Shown here: in pieces, positions 28,882-37,622 of the stretch
How the letters are laid out: each line of letters opens with the position of its first letter
Numbering within the stretch: the first letter of the stretch is position 1
NCBI GenBank assembly: GCA_009937615.1
Contig: JAACFB010000015.1
Location: 1-61,074 of the forward strand
Length of the DNA: 61,074 nucleotides
Direction of reading: 5' to 3'
Origin: Gammaproteobacteria bacterium
GTDB lineage: Bacteria; Pseudomonadota; Gammaproteobacteria; Steroidobacterales; Woeseiaceae
Made by a program: the position numbers and the translations under genes
Notes under the pieces: generated by a model
Told to the model about the DNA's origin: nothing
Database searches by the model: none
The model's input: only the letters and a program-made list of their open reading frames with translations

Positions 28882-29430
28882 ATGGATCAGGAAATTGGGC
28901 ACAGGCTCAAGGAGATTCGCACTCGGCTGGGCATGTCGCAGCGGCAGCTGGCAAGGGTGTCGGGCGTGGCCAACGCGACGATTTCACAGATCGAGGCGGG
29001 CCGGCTGAACCCGACCGTGAGCATGCTGAAAAAAGTGCTCGACGGTTTCCCGATCAGCCTGAGCGAATTCTTTGCCGATGAAGGAGAACAGGCCGACCGG
29101 ATTTTTTTCCGCGCCGGCGAATTGACCGAGATAGCAGACGGTGGCGTTTCCTTTCTGCAGGTCGGGGCCAACCTCAGGAATAAAGCGGTACAGCTGATCA
29201 AGGAGTGTTATCAGCCGGGTGCCGGAACCGGCAAACACGCCATAACCCACGACGGCGAGGAGTGCGGCATTATTCTCCGGGGTCGGCTGCAGGTCACCGT
29301 TGGTGAGCAGACCGCGATCCTGCGTCCTGGCGATGCGTATTATTTCAAGAGCAACCAGCCACACAATTTTCGCAACCCGGGTAATGAGCCCTGCGAGCTG
29401 ATCTCGGCCTGCAGCCCGCCGAGTTTTTAG
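28882..29430 (+). CDS. XRE-family regulator with C-terminal cupin sensor (PuuR-like)
   Basis: 182 residues. An N-terminal HTH_3 domain (RLKEIRTRLGMSQRQLARVSGVANATISQIEAGR) is followed by a cupin_2 fold (about 110-175; KHAITHDGEECGIILRG, LRPGDAYYFKSNQPHNF). This architecture is common in regulators of amine and amino-acid catabolism such as PuuR. The ATG at 28882 is preferred over 28876 because GGGAAG then sits 6 bases upstream. It is divergent from the omega-aminotransferase operon, which it probably represses until a ligand binds the cupin. Confidence 0.9.
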   Translation: MDQEIGHRLKEIRTRLGMSQRQLARVSGVANATISQIEAGRLNPTVSMLKKVLDGFPISLSEFFADEGEQADRIFFRAGELTEIADGGVSFLQVGANLRNKAVQLIKECYQPGAGTGKHAITHDGEECGIILRGRLQVTVGEQTAILRPGDAYYFKSNQPHNFRNPGNEPCELISACSPPSF

Positions 29431-29516
29431 CGCGTTACGGTTTTCCGGGGTGGTCAAGCGTGCTCATTTCATGCAAAGTTAAACCCTCGTGATTTTTAAT
29501 CCTGATTAGAATCCTG

Positions 29517-30506
29517 ATGGCAAAGTTCGGTACCGTATTCTGCGACAAGTTCTCAATCGCGCGCTATGAGGATGGAGCCTGGCAGCCTGCGGCTTTGCAG
29601 CCGCTTGCGCCGCTGTCGATTCACCCGGCCGCGCATGTTTTCCACTACGCGAGCAGCTGCTTCGAGGGCTTCAAGGCGTATCGCTGGAGCGACGGCAAAG
29701 CACGAATTTTTCGGCTGGCCGACCATGTCCGGCGTATGCAGCGAAGTGCCGATTCCCTGCGCCTGCCGGTGCCCGACGCCGACATGCTGGCCGGCATGGT
29801 CATCGACCTGGTGGCCGCCCAGATCGATGACATCCCGGCGCCACCGAGCTCGCTTTACCTGCGGCCGACGCTGATCGGCACGCTCGAGAATATTGGCGCG
29901 GCAGCGGCGCCGTCCACCGAGGCGACCCTGTTCGTCCTGGGATCGCCTGTCGGGGACTATTTCGAGGGTGGCGCACGGCCGTTGAAGCTACTCGTTGACG
30001 ATCAGCGCGCTCGCTCGACAGAGCAGCTCGGAAGCACCAAAACAGGCGGCAATTATGCTGCCGCGCTGGGCCCGACGCTGGACGCCAAAGCAAAATACGG
30101 CGTGGACCAGGTGCTGTTTTGCCCGGGCGGCGATGTCCAGGAGACCGGTGCGGCGAATTTCCTTCTGATCAGTGACGACGAAATCATCACCAAGCCGCTC
30201 GACACATCGTTTCTGCACGGCATGACCCGCGACTCGATTCTCAGGCTCGCTGCCGACCAGGGCTATACGGTCAACGAAAGGAATTTTACGGTCGCAGAGC
30301 TGCTGGAGTTTGTCAGTCACTATGAGGCTGCGCTGTCCGGCACGGCAGCGTGCCTGTCACCGGTCGGCGGCCTCGTTTACAACGGGAAAGAGATCCCGGT
30401 CAGGGATGGCTTACCGGGAGGAAATACCGAGAAACTGCGCAAGGCCTTGCAGGACATTCAGTACGGCATTGCGCCCGACGTGCACGGCTGGCTGACAGAA
30501 GTCTGA
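29517..30506 (+). CDS. ilvE: Branched-chain amino acid aminotransferase (class IV)
   Basis: 329 residues with fold-type IV PLP features: FHYASSCFEGFKAYR, the Schiff-base Lys in GSTKTGGNYAAAL, the EXGAANFL block (QETGAANFLLI) and FLHGMTRDSIL. The sequence follows the eukaryote-like BCAT group II rather than E. coli IlvE. It interconverts Leu, Ile and Val with their 2-oxo acids. There is no Shine-Dalgarno; TAGAAT at 29507-29512 lies 4 bases before the ATG and could give a near-leaderless message. It shares the strand with the regulator but is 86 bases away. Confidence 0.92.
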   Translation: MAKFGTVFCDKFSIARYEDGAWQPAALQPLAPLSIHPAAHVFHYASSCFEGFKAYRWSDGKARIFRLADHVRRMQRSADSLRLPVPDADMLAGMVIDLVAAQIDDIPAPPSSLYLRPTLIGTLENIGAAAAPSTEATLFVLGSPVGDYFEGGARPLKLLVDDQRARSTEQLGSTKTGGNYAAALGPTLDAKAKYGVDQVLFCPGGDVQETGAANFLLISDDEIITKPLDTSFLHGMTRDSILRLAADQGYTVNERNFTVAELLEFVSHYEAALSGTAACLSPVGGLVYNGKEIPVRDGLPGGNTEKLRKALQDIQYGIAPDVHGWLTEV

Positions 30507-30518
30507 ACCCAGCCCGGC

Positions 30519-31916
30519 TCAGATCGCCTTCGAGTAACGCTCGCCGTGTGGCTCGCTACTGATGTAGCGGTCAAACACCATCGCTATATTCCGCAGCAAC
30601 AGCCGGCCCTTGGCCGTGACGTGCACGCCAACATCATCGATCGTGACCAGTCCGTCGGCGGCAAGGGGCGACAGCCGATCGAGTTCGGCGGCAAAGTAGT
30701 CGGTAAATTCGGTCGCATGACACTTGTCAAAGTCGACAAAGATTATCTCGTCGTAGCACATGAGCTGCTGGATCGCCGCCGCCCGCAGCACGTCGTCGTC
30801 GTCAAGGGCGACGCCCCGTGCTATCGGGAGCCGGCCTTTCTCGATCAGGGCTTCGTATTCCATCGTTGTTACCGCACTTTGTGCATAGGTTCGGCCGATG
30901 TTTCCGATCGAGCTGACGCCGAGCCCGATCAGGTCGCAGGCCCGATGTGTCGAGTACCCCTGGAAGTTGCGCTGCAGCGTGTGCGCATGCCGGGCCTTGA
31001 CGAGGTCATCATCGGGAAGCGCGAAGTGGTCCATGCCGATATAGACGTAACCCGCGGCGTCGAGCTTGTCGATCGTGTGGTGCAAAACGTCGAGCTTTGT
31101 CTGCGGCAACGGCAAATCCGCCGCATCGATCATGCGCTGCCCTTTGAATCGCTCGGGGAGGTGAGCGTAGTTATAGACAGCGAGTCTGTCCGGCCGCATC
31201 GCGATGACCGTGTTCAGCGTATTGTCGAACGAACTCACCGATTGATGCGGAAGACCGTATATCAGGTCAAACGAAATTGACTTGAACCCGGCGTCGCGCG
31301 ATGCCGCGACGAGAGACTGCACCTCCGCGGCTGTCTGGATGCGGTTGACGGCCTTCTGCACGTCTTCGTCGAAGTCCTGGACGCCGAGACTGAGGCGGTT
31401 GAAGCCCAGGTCGGACAAAGCGGCGATCGAGCGCCGTGATACGGTGCGGGGATCGACCTCGATCGAAAACTCGTGCGTGTCGCTCTCGTCGAACGAGAAG
31501 GCGCTCCGCAATTTCTTCATCAGAGCATCGAGCTGCAGCTCATTGAGATAGGTTGGAGTGCCGCCGCCGAAGTGCAGCTGCTCGACCATGCGTTCATTCG
31601 CGAACAGTTGCGCCTGCATGTCGATTTCAGCGTGCAGGTTATCCAGGTAGCGATTCACGCGCGTCTGGTTGCGCGTCACGATCTTGTTGCAGCCACAGTA
31701 GTAGCAGAGTGAGTGACAGAACGGCACGTGCACGTACAGCGACAGCGGCAGTCCACTCTCGTTGCTCGCGAGCGCAGCCTCGCGATAGTCATCGGCGGTA
31801 AACGCGGCGTCGAACTGCAGCGCCGTGGGATAAGACGTATAGCGCGGCCCGCGGCCGTCATAGCGACGGATCAGATCCTCGTCAAAGCAGACTTTATCGG
31901 CATTCTGTCCTTTCAT
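30519..31916 (-). CDS. hemN: Oxygen-independent coproporphyrinogen III oxidase
   Basis: 465 residues, near the usual HemN length. It has RYTSYPTA at the N-terminus and the radical-SAM cluster motif CxxxCxxCxC (CHSLCYYCGC), then the GGGTPTYL SAM-binding block and the HemN C-terminal domain (from about 360). It decarboxylates coproporphyrinogen III to protoporphyrinogen IX without oxygen, so the organism can probably make haem under anoxic conditions. It is convergent with ilvE, with 12 bases between stops, and near a haem A synthase gene. Confidence 0.96.
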   Translation of the reverse strand: MKGQNADKVCFDEDLIRRYDGRGPRYTSYPTALQFDAAFTADDYREAALASNESGLPLSLYVHVPFCHSLCYYCGCNKIVTRNQTRVNRYLDNLHAEIDMQAQLFANERMVEQLHFGGGTPTYLNELQLDALMKKLRSAFSFDESDTHEFSIEVDPRTVSRRSIAALSDLGFNRLSLGVQDFDEDVQKAVNRIQTAAEVQSLVAASRDAGFKSISFDLIYGLPHQSVSSFDNTLNTVIAMRPDRLAVYNYAHLPERFKGQRMIDAADLPLPQTKLDVLHHTIDKLDAAGYVYIGMDHFALPDDDLVKARHAHTLQRNFQGYSTHRACDLIGLGVSSIGNIGRTYAQSAVTTMEYEALIEKGRLPIARGVALDDDDVLRAAAIQQLMCYDEIIFVDFDKCHATEFTDYFAAELDRLSPLAADGLVTIDDVGVHVTAKGRLLLRNIAMVFDRYISSEPHGERYSKAI

Positions 31917-32003
31917 GCCGTGGATAGTCGCCTATTACGGCGCCGCAACAAATGGGTATTTTCCGCAACGCGCTGGTGCGGCCGCAGGTCCGTAACCGGC
32001 GGC

Positions 32004-33026
32004 TTACTCGGCTCTCAGGCTATGCAGCAGGTAGAGGGCGGCCGTAAAAAGCAGCATCGCAACGGCCTGGTGCGCTGCGCCGAGGGCGATCGGCACGGCA
32101 AATAACAGCGTCGTGATGCCGAGCACGACCTGCAGTACCCCGGTGTGCAGCAGAGCATTGCTCGCTTTACGCGCCCGAACGGGCAGGTCGGTTTTACGGG
32201 CAGCCAGCCAGTAGAGAATGATTATGACAAAGGTGGTTATTGCTAACAGACGGTGGTCGAACTGGACCGTTGTCATGTTCTCGAAGAAATTTCGCCACCC
32301 CGGTTCGAGCGCCATCAGTCCAGGCGGTATCCAGAATTCACCCATCATCGGGAACGAGTTATAGATTTTGCCGGCCTTCAGGCCCGCGACAAATCCGCCC
32401 GACACGATCGTTATGGCGATCAGCGCGGTCAGCCACAGGGTTCGCCGGTACATTGGATGTCTGTTCTGGCTGGTGGCCGGGTACAGCAGCGTCAGCGCCA
32501 CCCAGAACATATAGGCGAATATCAAGAAAGCCGCGATCAGGTGCGCCGTGAGCCGGTATTGGCTTACCTGGGGGTTGTCGACAAGACCACTCTTGACCAT
32601 GTACCAGCCAAGCAGTCCCTGCAAGCCGCCGAGGCAGAACATCAGCAAATACCTGGGCCATTCCTTTCGGCCGATGTAGCCTCTGACCATGAATACGATA
32701 AAGGGCACGAGAAATGCGACGCCGATCAGGCGCCCGAGCAGCCGGTGCAGGTATTCGAGCCAGAAAATGCCCTTGTAGTCGCCAACGTCCATGTGCGAAT
32801 TCACTTTCTGAAACTCGGGCGACTGCTTGTACATCTCGAAACTCGACAGCCACTCGGCTTCGTTCAGCGGCGGCAGCCAGCCAACGGCAGGGCGCCAGTC
32901 AACCATTGACAGGCCGGATCCGGTCAACCGTGTCACGCCGCCGAGCACGACCATCAAGAAGACCAGCGCACAGCAGGTCAGCAACCAGGTAGCGACAGCA
33001 CGATTGTGAGGATTGACCGACGGCAT
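32004..33026 (-). CDS. ctaA: Haem A synthase, Cox15/CtaA family
   Basis: 340 residues from ATG 33026, with eight helices. Conserved features are GGVTRLTGSGLSMVDWRP, the haem-ligand His segments LEYLHRLLGR, LTAHLIAAF, QFDHRLLA and AAHQAVAM, and YNSFPMMG in the middle. The pattern is that of the Cox15-like subtype, lacking the CtaA cysteine pair in the first loop. It oxidises haem O to haem A for aa3-type cytochrome oxidase. No other cox genes are here. The frame runs open to 33077; no clear ribosome site marks the start. Confidence 0.93.
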   Translation of the reverse strand: MPSVNPHNRAVATWLLTCCALVFLMVVLGGVTRLTGSGLSMVDWRPAVGWLPPLNEAEWLSSFEMYKQSPEFQKVNSHMDVGDYKGIFWLEYLHRLLGRLIGVAFLVPFIVFMVRGYIGRKEWPRYLLMFCLGGLQGLLGWYMVKSGLVDNPQVSQYRLTAHLIAAFLIFAYMFWVALTLLYPATSQNRHPMYRRTLWLTALIAITIVSGGFVAGLKAGKIYNSFPMMGEFWIPPGLMALEPGWRNFFENMTTVQFDHRLLAITTFVIIILYWLAARKTDLPVRARKASNALLHTGVLQVVLGITTLLFAVPIALGAAHQAVAMLLFTAALYLLHSLRAE

Positions 33027-33098
33027 TGCGTTTATCGGATACGTTGTGGGTGTCAGTGACGCGCGGGCCGTAATCATAACAGGCCGCGTTACAAATTA

Positions 33099-33563
33099 GA
33101 CCGTTCGCTGACATGGAGAGACGTTGAGTGGCTTGCGAATCAGTGGGGCGGCCCGCTTGCTATAAAGGGCGTGCTGACCGTCGACGACTGCCGCAAAGCA
33201 GCGGACTCAGGTGCGACAGCGGTCATGCTGTCGAATCACGGTGGCCGGCAACTCGAATCCGCGCCAGCGCCGGTCGACTGCATAGGGCCAGTCGCTGATG
33301 CGCTGCGTGATCGGCTTGAGATCATTTGTGACGGGGGCATCTACCGCGGTAACCTTGTCGTGAAAGCGCTGGCGCTCGGTGCAAATGCCTGCAGTATCGG
33401 CCGGGGTTATCTTTTTGCGCTCGCAGCCGGTGGTCAGCGCGGGGTCGAGCGAGGGCTTGGATTGTTACGCGGTGAACTCGAGCGCACGCTTGCACTCCTG
33501 GGTTGCGACGCCGTCGGCAAGCTCGACCGAAGCCACGTTCGTTCGCGCCGCGACGGCGTCTGA
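33099..33563 (+). pseudogene. Remnant of an FMN-dependent alpha-hydroxyacid dehydrogenase (LldD-like)
   Basis: Only the C-terminal part of this roughly 380-residue family is present, about 155 codons. From 33099 the frame reads DRSLTWRDVEWLANQWGGP, then LAIKGVLTVDDCRKAAD, AVMLSNHGGRQLE, EIICDGGIYRG and ALGANACSIGRGYLFAL, all diagnostic for lactate/glycolate oxidase-type enzymes, including the active-site His (NHGG) and phosphate-binding DGG/GR segments. Homology begins inside the 5' region of the divergent ctaA gene; the FMN-binding N-terminal half is missing. It is best read as a 5' deletion remnant. A GTG at 33171 could start a 130-residue product, but it would not be an enzyme. Confidence 0.82.
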
Positions 33564-33746
33564 TACGATTTTTGACTGCGCAACTCAGTCCTGTAGCGCT
33601 TCGTTTGAGGCCTTTGCTGCCCGTTCGGCCGCAGTGTAAAAAGCCGGCAAAAATCGCTGAAAAAGCCGCGATTAGCCCGACAAACAGCGAAAGTCCGGGA
33701 GATTTAGCGCACGAATAATTGCATCCCAACAGGTTTTTGCGGGTAC

Positions 33747-33752
33747 TATAAT
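33747..33752 (+). promoter_or_regulatory. -10 box (TATAAT) of the cold-shock gene
   Basis: Perfect TATAAT 69 bases before the csp ATG, predicting a leader of roughly 60 bases. A consensus -35 at normal distance is not evident (CCAACA at 33726-33731 is weak). Confidence 0.5.
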
Positions 33753-33764
33753 GACTGTCTCGCA

Positions 33765-33800
33765 GCATGCGGGCATGCGCTTAAACCGCCGTCGGGCGGT
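33765..33800 (+). promoter_or_regulatory. Structured 5' leader of the cold-shock gene
   Basis: Two consecutive hairpins: GCATGC-GG-GCATGC (33765-33778) and ACCGCC-GTCG-GGCGGT (33785-33800). They lie between the predicted transcription start and the ribosome site. Cold-shock genes often carry temperature-responsive leaders; this one is much shorter than the 160-base leader of E. coli cspA. Confidence 0.45.
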
Positions 33801-33821
33801 GTTATTTGTTACGAGGTAGAT

Positions 33822-34034
33822 ATGTCAGGCGAAAGAGTTTCTGGAACCGTCAAGTGGTTTAACGACGACAAGGGATTTGGTTTCATCGAGCGTGAGGGTG
33901 GGCAGGATGTATTCGTTCATCACAGCGCGATCCAGATGGAAGGTTTCAAGACCCTCAAAGAGGGTCAAAGCGTTACGATGGAAGTAACCCAGGGCCAGAA
34001 GGGCCCGCAGGCCGAAAACGTCATCGCCGAATAG
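33822..34034 (+). CDS. CspA-family cold-shock protein
   Basis: 70 residues, a complete cold-shock domain. RNP1 (KGFGFIE) and RNP2 (VFVHHSAI) are intact, as are [11 protein letters not shown] and the final GPQAENV. It binds single-stranded RNA or DNA as an RNA chaperone. ACGAGGTAG precedes the ATG. It is monocistronic, with its own promoter, a hairpin leader and a hairpin after the stop. Confidence 0.97.
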   Translation: MSGERVSGTVKWFNDDKGFGFIEREGGQDVFVHHSAIQMEGFKTLKEGQSVTMEVTQGQKGPQAENVIAE

Positions 34035-34044
34035 GCAGCGACTC

Positions 34045-34070
34045 GGCGGTAGCGCGCTGGCGCCACCGCC
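34045..34070 (+). terminator. Hairpin after the cold-shock gene
   Basis: GGCGGT (34045-34050) pairs with ACCGCC (34065-34070), extended by GCG/CGC after one mismatch, 10 bases past the csp stop. The following bases are only moderately T-rich, so termination is likely but not certain. Confidence 0.5.
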
Positions 34071-34133
34071 AAGGTTTGTGCTTCTTATCGTTGTCTGCGC
34101 GGCGGTTCCGGCCGCTACGCGGCCAGGTATTCA

Positions 34134-36419
34134 ATGCATTTACGTTTCCGACTAGTTGCGATCGGCAGCGTATGCCTGCTGTCTGCGTGTAATGATCCTG
34201 TCCTGACCGAAAAGGATGCGGATCAGGACCCGGAGCCCGCTTTTGTGGGCGGCGACGCATGCCGCGACTGTCACGCCGCCGAGTTCGCGGACTGGCAGGG
34301 TTCGCATCATGACCTTGCGATGCAGCACGCCGACAGCGCCACGGTTCTCGGCGACTTTCAGGACGCGACGTTCAATTATTTTGATACTGAAACCCGCTTT
34401 TCCAGGCGCGGTAATGATTACATCGTGCGTACGGCAGGCGCCGATGGCGAGCCGGCTGACTTCAAGGTTGAGTACACGTTCGGGGTGATGCCGCTGCAGC
34501 AGTATCTCGTCGCGTTGCCGGGCGGCCGTCTGCAGGCGCTGCCATTCACCTGGGACGCTCGCTCTGCCGAGGATGGCGGCCAGCGCTGGTACCACCTGTA
34601 TCCGGACGAGAACGTCGGTCCCGATGACCCGCTGCATTGGACCGGGAGAGAACAAAACTGGAATTACATGTGCGCGGAGTGTCACTCGACGAACCTGGAG
34701 GTCAATTACGATAGCGCGAGCGATAGCTTTTCGACATCGTGGTCGGACATTAATGTCCACTGCGAGGCCTGCCACGGACCGGGATCTGCGCACGTTGGGC
34801 AGGCGCAGGCTGATAGCTTCGAGAACAACTACGGTCTTCTCGTCGACCTTGACGATCGCGGCCGAGCTGCCTGGGAAATGAACGCGCGGACGGGCATCGC
34901 CGAGCGCAGCGAGATGGCGATGCGCCCGCCCCAGCAGCCGGAGTCCTGCGGGCGCTGCCATTCGCGCCGTGGCGTCATAACCGGCGAGTACGAGTACGGA
35001 GTGCCACTCACCCAGACGCACAGAGTGTCACTGTTGGACGAGGCGTTGTATTTCGACGACGGTCAGATCGACGAAGAAGTTTATGTCTACGGCTCCTTCG
35101 TGCAAAGCCGCATGTACCAGGCCGGCGTCAGCTGCAGCGATTGCCACAATCCGCACTCGCTGGCGCTTGTCACCGGAGATGATCCCAATAGCGTATGCGC
35201 GCAGTGCCATTTGCCGAGCAAGTTCTCGGTCACAGAACACCATCGGCATGAAGGCAATGATGCAACGTGCGTCGATTGTCACATGCAGGATAAGATTTAC
35301 ATGGGCGTCGACGCTCGCCGCGATCACAGCTTCCGAGTGCCGCGGCCCGACCTCAGCCTGGCGACTGCTGCGCCGAACGCCTGTAACGATTGCCATACCG
35401 ATCAGACCGCGGCATGGGCGACAGCCGCAGCGGCAGAGTGGTGGGGCGACATCTCGGTGCGTCGGCCGCATTTTGCCAATGCGCTCCACAAGGCTCGCAA
35501 CGGATTTGCCAATTCGGATCTTCACGCCGTGATTAACAACGGGCAGGTGCCGGGCATAGCGCGCGGCACGGCGCTGGCGACACTGGCTCAGCCCTTCTCG
35601 CAGGCAGACGCTAGAACGGTCGAAAGTGGGCTACGCGACTCGGACCCGCTTGTGCGCATCGGCGCAGTGCGGGCGGCGCGAGGTTTTCCTCCCGAACTGC
35701 AGCTGCGATTCGTAACCGGGCTGCTCGATGATCCGATCCGCAGCGTTCGCCTGGAAGCCGTGGTGGCGCTGGCACCATTCCATGCCAATTTGCCTGCTGG
35801 CAGTGCGGCTGCGTTTGAGCGCGCAGCCGGAGAGTTTCGTGCCGCACAACAGGCGATACTGAGCCGTCCCGAGGCGTATGCAAGCCTGGCTGGCTTCGAG
35901 GCAAGTCTCGGTAACGCCGAAGCGTCGACGCGACATTACGAACAGGCGCTGCGCATGGCACCGACCGATGCAATGGTCCGCGTCAACTTTGCGGACGCGC
36001 TGCGCGGATTCGGCAACGAGCCCGGGGCAGAATCGATATTGCGCAAGGGAGTAGCACATCAGCCCCGGGAAGCCGTCTTGCGGCATGCGCTGGGGCTGTC
36101 GCTGGTCCGGTCCGGACGGACAGGCGAAGGCCTGCTCGAGCTTCGAGAGGCCGCGCGGCTGGCTCCCGACAACGGCCGCTACACCTACGTCGTCGCGATC
36201 GCGCTGAATTCCTCCGGCGAACCTGCGCAGGCCTTGATGCTCCTGGAACAAGCGACGGAGACGTTCGCGGGGAACTTCGATATTGGCTGGGCGCTTGCCA
36301 CCATTCTTCGTGACCAAGGCGAGCTTGAAAGAGCATCCCGGGCCGCACAGGCGCTGGCTGAGTATCATCCCGATAACCCCAACGTGAGCGCACTGCTCGA
36401 TTCGCTTACCGCGAACTAG
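34134..36419 (+). CDS. Octahaem c-type cytochrome lipoprotein with HEAT and TPR repeats
   Basis: 761 residues. Lipobox LSAC (Cys19) indicates a lipoprotein. Eight CxxCH sites follow: CRDCH, CAECH, CEACH, CGRCH, CSDCH, CAQCH, CVDCH and CNDCH, spread over about residues 43-420 in a cytochrome c554/nitrite-reductase-like spacing. From about 470 the protein changes to HEAT-like (DPLVRIGAVRAARGF, DPIRSVRLEAVVALAPF) and then TPR repeats to the end. Such chimaeras are annotated as multihaem cytochrome/TPR proteins of unknown electron partner. It may donate to or receive from the porin-cytochrome system at the start of the window; that link is speculation. Confidence 0.88.
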   Translation: MHLRFRLVAIGSVCLLSACNDPVLTEKDADQDPEPAFVGGDACRDCHAAEFADWQGSHHDLAMQHADSATVLGDFQDATFNYFDTETRFSRRGNDYIVRTAGADGEPADFKVEYTFGVMPLQQYLVALPGGRLQALPFTWDARSAEDGGQRWYHLYPDENVGPDDPLHWTGREQNWNYMCAECHSTNLEVNYDSASDSFSTSWSDINVHCEACHGPGSAHVGQAQADSFENNYGLLVDLDDRGRAAWEMNARTGIAERSEMAMRPPQQPESCGRCHSRRGVITGEYEYGVPLTQTHRVSLLDEALYFDDGQIDEEVYVYGSFVQSRMYQAGVSCSDCHNPHSLALVTGDDPNSVCAQCHLPSKFSVTEHHRHEGNDATCVDCHMQDKIYMGVDARRDHSFRVPRPDLSLATAAPNACNDCHTDQTAAWATAAAAEWWGDISVRRPHFANALHKARNGFANSDLHAVINNGQVPGIARGTALATLAQPFSQADARTVESGLRDSDPLVRIGAVRAARGFPPELQLRFVTGLLDDPIRSVRLEAVVALAPFHANLPAGSAAAFERAAGEFRAAQQAILSRPEAYASLAGFEASLGNAEASTRHYEQALRMAPTDAMVRVNFADALRGFGNEPGAESILRKGVAHQPREAVLRHALGLSLVRSGRTGEGLLELREAARLAPDNGRYTYVVAIALNSSGEPAQALMLLEQATETFAGNFDIGWALATILRDQGELERASRAAQALAEYHPDNPNVSALLDSLTAN

Positions 36420-36460
36420 ATGCGCGATGCTTCCGGCCCCATGAAAGGCAAATACAAGCC

Positions 36461-36499
36461 TTACCGGGTTGGAGCTTTCGTGATTTAATGTCCCGGTAA
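36461..36499. repeat. Inverted repeat upstream of a small conserved gene
   Basis: TTACCGGG (36461-36468) and CCCGGTAA (36492-36499), perfect 8-base arms with a 23-base spacer, ending 18 bases before the GTG at 36518. It could be an operator or a leader hairpin. Confidence 0.35.
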
Positions 36500-36517
36500 C
36501 CGCAACGAAGCGACTCC

Positions 36518-36907
36518 GTGAAACTTAGAATTCGAGACAACTCGGTACGACTGCGACTGACGAGCGGCGAAGTCGATAAACTTCGCGATGACGGACTGGT
36601 ATCGTCGCACACCAATTTTCCGGGCGGGCGGCAATTCAAGTACGTCGTCGAATCCAGCCCCGCGAGCGTCAAGCCCGGTGCTTTTTTTTCGGAGGGCGTC
36701 ATCACCGTGCGCCTGCCCGAATCAAGCGTCTACGCGTGGGCCAATTCCCAGCAGGTCACGATCAATGGCGAGCTGTTACTCGACGAAGGCGACAAGCTGA
36801 CGATTCTCGTGGAAAAGGATTTCGCTTGCCTGGCGCCGCGCGACGGCGAGGACGAGGCCGACATGTTTCCTAATCCGGCTGCCGGAAGGGACGCCGCAGA
36901 AGGCTGA
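36518..36907 (+). CDS. Small conserved protein (DUF7009-like)
   Basis: 129 residues beginning at GTG with MKLRIRDNSVRLRLTSGEV, a start typical of a family of small bacterial proteins that I associate with DUF7009; that name is from memory and not checked. The body is predicted to be beta-rich (VITVRLPESSVYAWANSQQVTING) and the end is acidic and cysteine-containing (CLAPRDGEDEADMFPNP). No signal peptide, so probably cytoplasmic. Its stop overlaps the ATG of the next gene by one base. Function unknown. Confidence 0.7.
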   Translation: MKLRIRDNSVRLRLTSGEVDKLRDDGLVSSHTNFPGGRQFKYVVESSPASVKPGAFFSEGVITVRLPESSVYAWANSQQVTINGELLLDEGDKLTILVEKDFACLAPRDGEDEADMFPNPAAGRDAAEG

Positions 36908-37602
36908 TGTCCGGATCGAGGTACGCAAGCTTCGAACCAGGAACCCTGGCATTCCTCAGGGACCTCGCGGCAAACAACAATCGGGAATGGTTCAGGGCGC
37001 ACAAAGAGCGCTATGAGAAAGAGGTGCTCGACGTCGCTTTGCGCTTCATCCAGTCGATGCAGGAGCCGCTGGCCGATCTCGCGCCGAATTTCGTCGCGCA
37101 GCCGACCCGGGTCGGTGGTTCGCTGATGCGTGTCTATCGTGATACCCGGTTCTCGCGAAACAAGCTGCCGTACAAAACCAACATCGGCATTCAGTTCCGC
37201 CACGAACAGGCAAAAAACGTGCACTCACCCGGCTATTACGTGCATGTCGATCCGGCCGAGGTCTTTGTCGGGGTCGGCATGTGGCGCCCCGAGCCCGAGC
37301 CGCTGAGAGCCATCCGCGACCGCATCGCCGCGAAGCCCGGCGAATGGCGGCGCACGATTTTCGACACGGCGTTTCGGCGACACTTCAGGCTCGGCGGCGA
37401 GTCATTGACCCGGCCACCGCGCGGTTTCGACAAAGACCATGAGCTGATCGACGACATCAAACGCAAGAGTTTCATTGCAATAAAGCATCTGGACACCGAG
37501 GCCTGTCTGCGGCCAAAGTTTCAGCGCAGTATTGAAACGGCCTTCGAGGCCGGGGCCCCTTACATGCGGTTCCTGTGCAAGGCTGTCGGCGTGCCGTTCT
37601 AG
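36907..37602 (+). CDS. DUF2461 family protein
   Basis: 231 residues, start coupled to the previous stop. The family pattern is complete: TLAFLRDLAANNNREWFRAHKERYE at the N-terminus, RVYRDTRFSRNKLPYKTNIGIQF, then YYVHVDPAEVFVGVGMWRP and a C-terminal FDKDHELIDDIKRKSF. DUF2461 proteins are widespread and uncharacterised. There is no signal peptide. Its place beside the DUF7009-like gene and acetoacetyl-CoA synthetase gives no clear clue. Confidence 0.9.
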   Translation: MSGSRYASFEPGTLAFLRDLAANNNREWFRAHKERYEKEVLDVALRFIQSMQEPLADLAPNFVAQPTRVGGSLMRVYRDTRFSRNKLPYKTNIGIQFRHEQAKNVHSPGYYVHVDPAEVFVGVGMWRPEPEPLRAIRDRIAAKPGEWRRTIFDTAFRRHFRLGGESLTRPPRGFDKDHELIDDIKRKSFIAIKHLDTEACLRPKFQRSIETAFEAGAPYMRFLCKAVGVPF

Positions 37603-37622
37603 ACAAATGGATCCACTGTACG

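Noticed and set aside
33322..33768. Minus-strand ORF with a hydrophobic stretch across the LldD remnant and the csp promoter
   Set aside because: It overlaps the conserved pseudogene frame and the cold-shock promoter, has no ribosome site, and the sequence is Arg-rich beyond the hydrophobic part.
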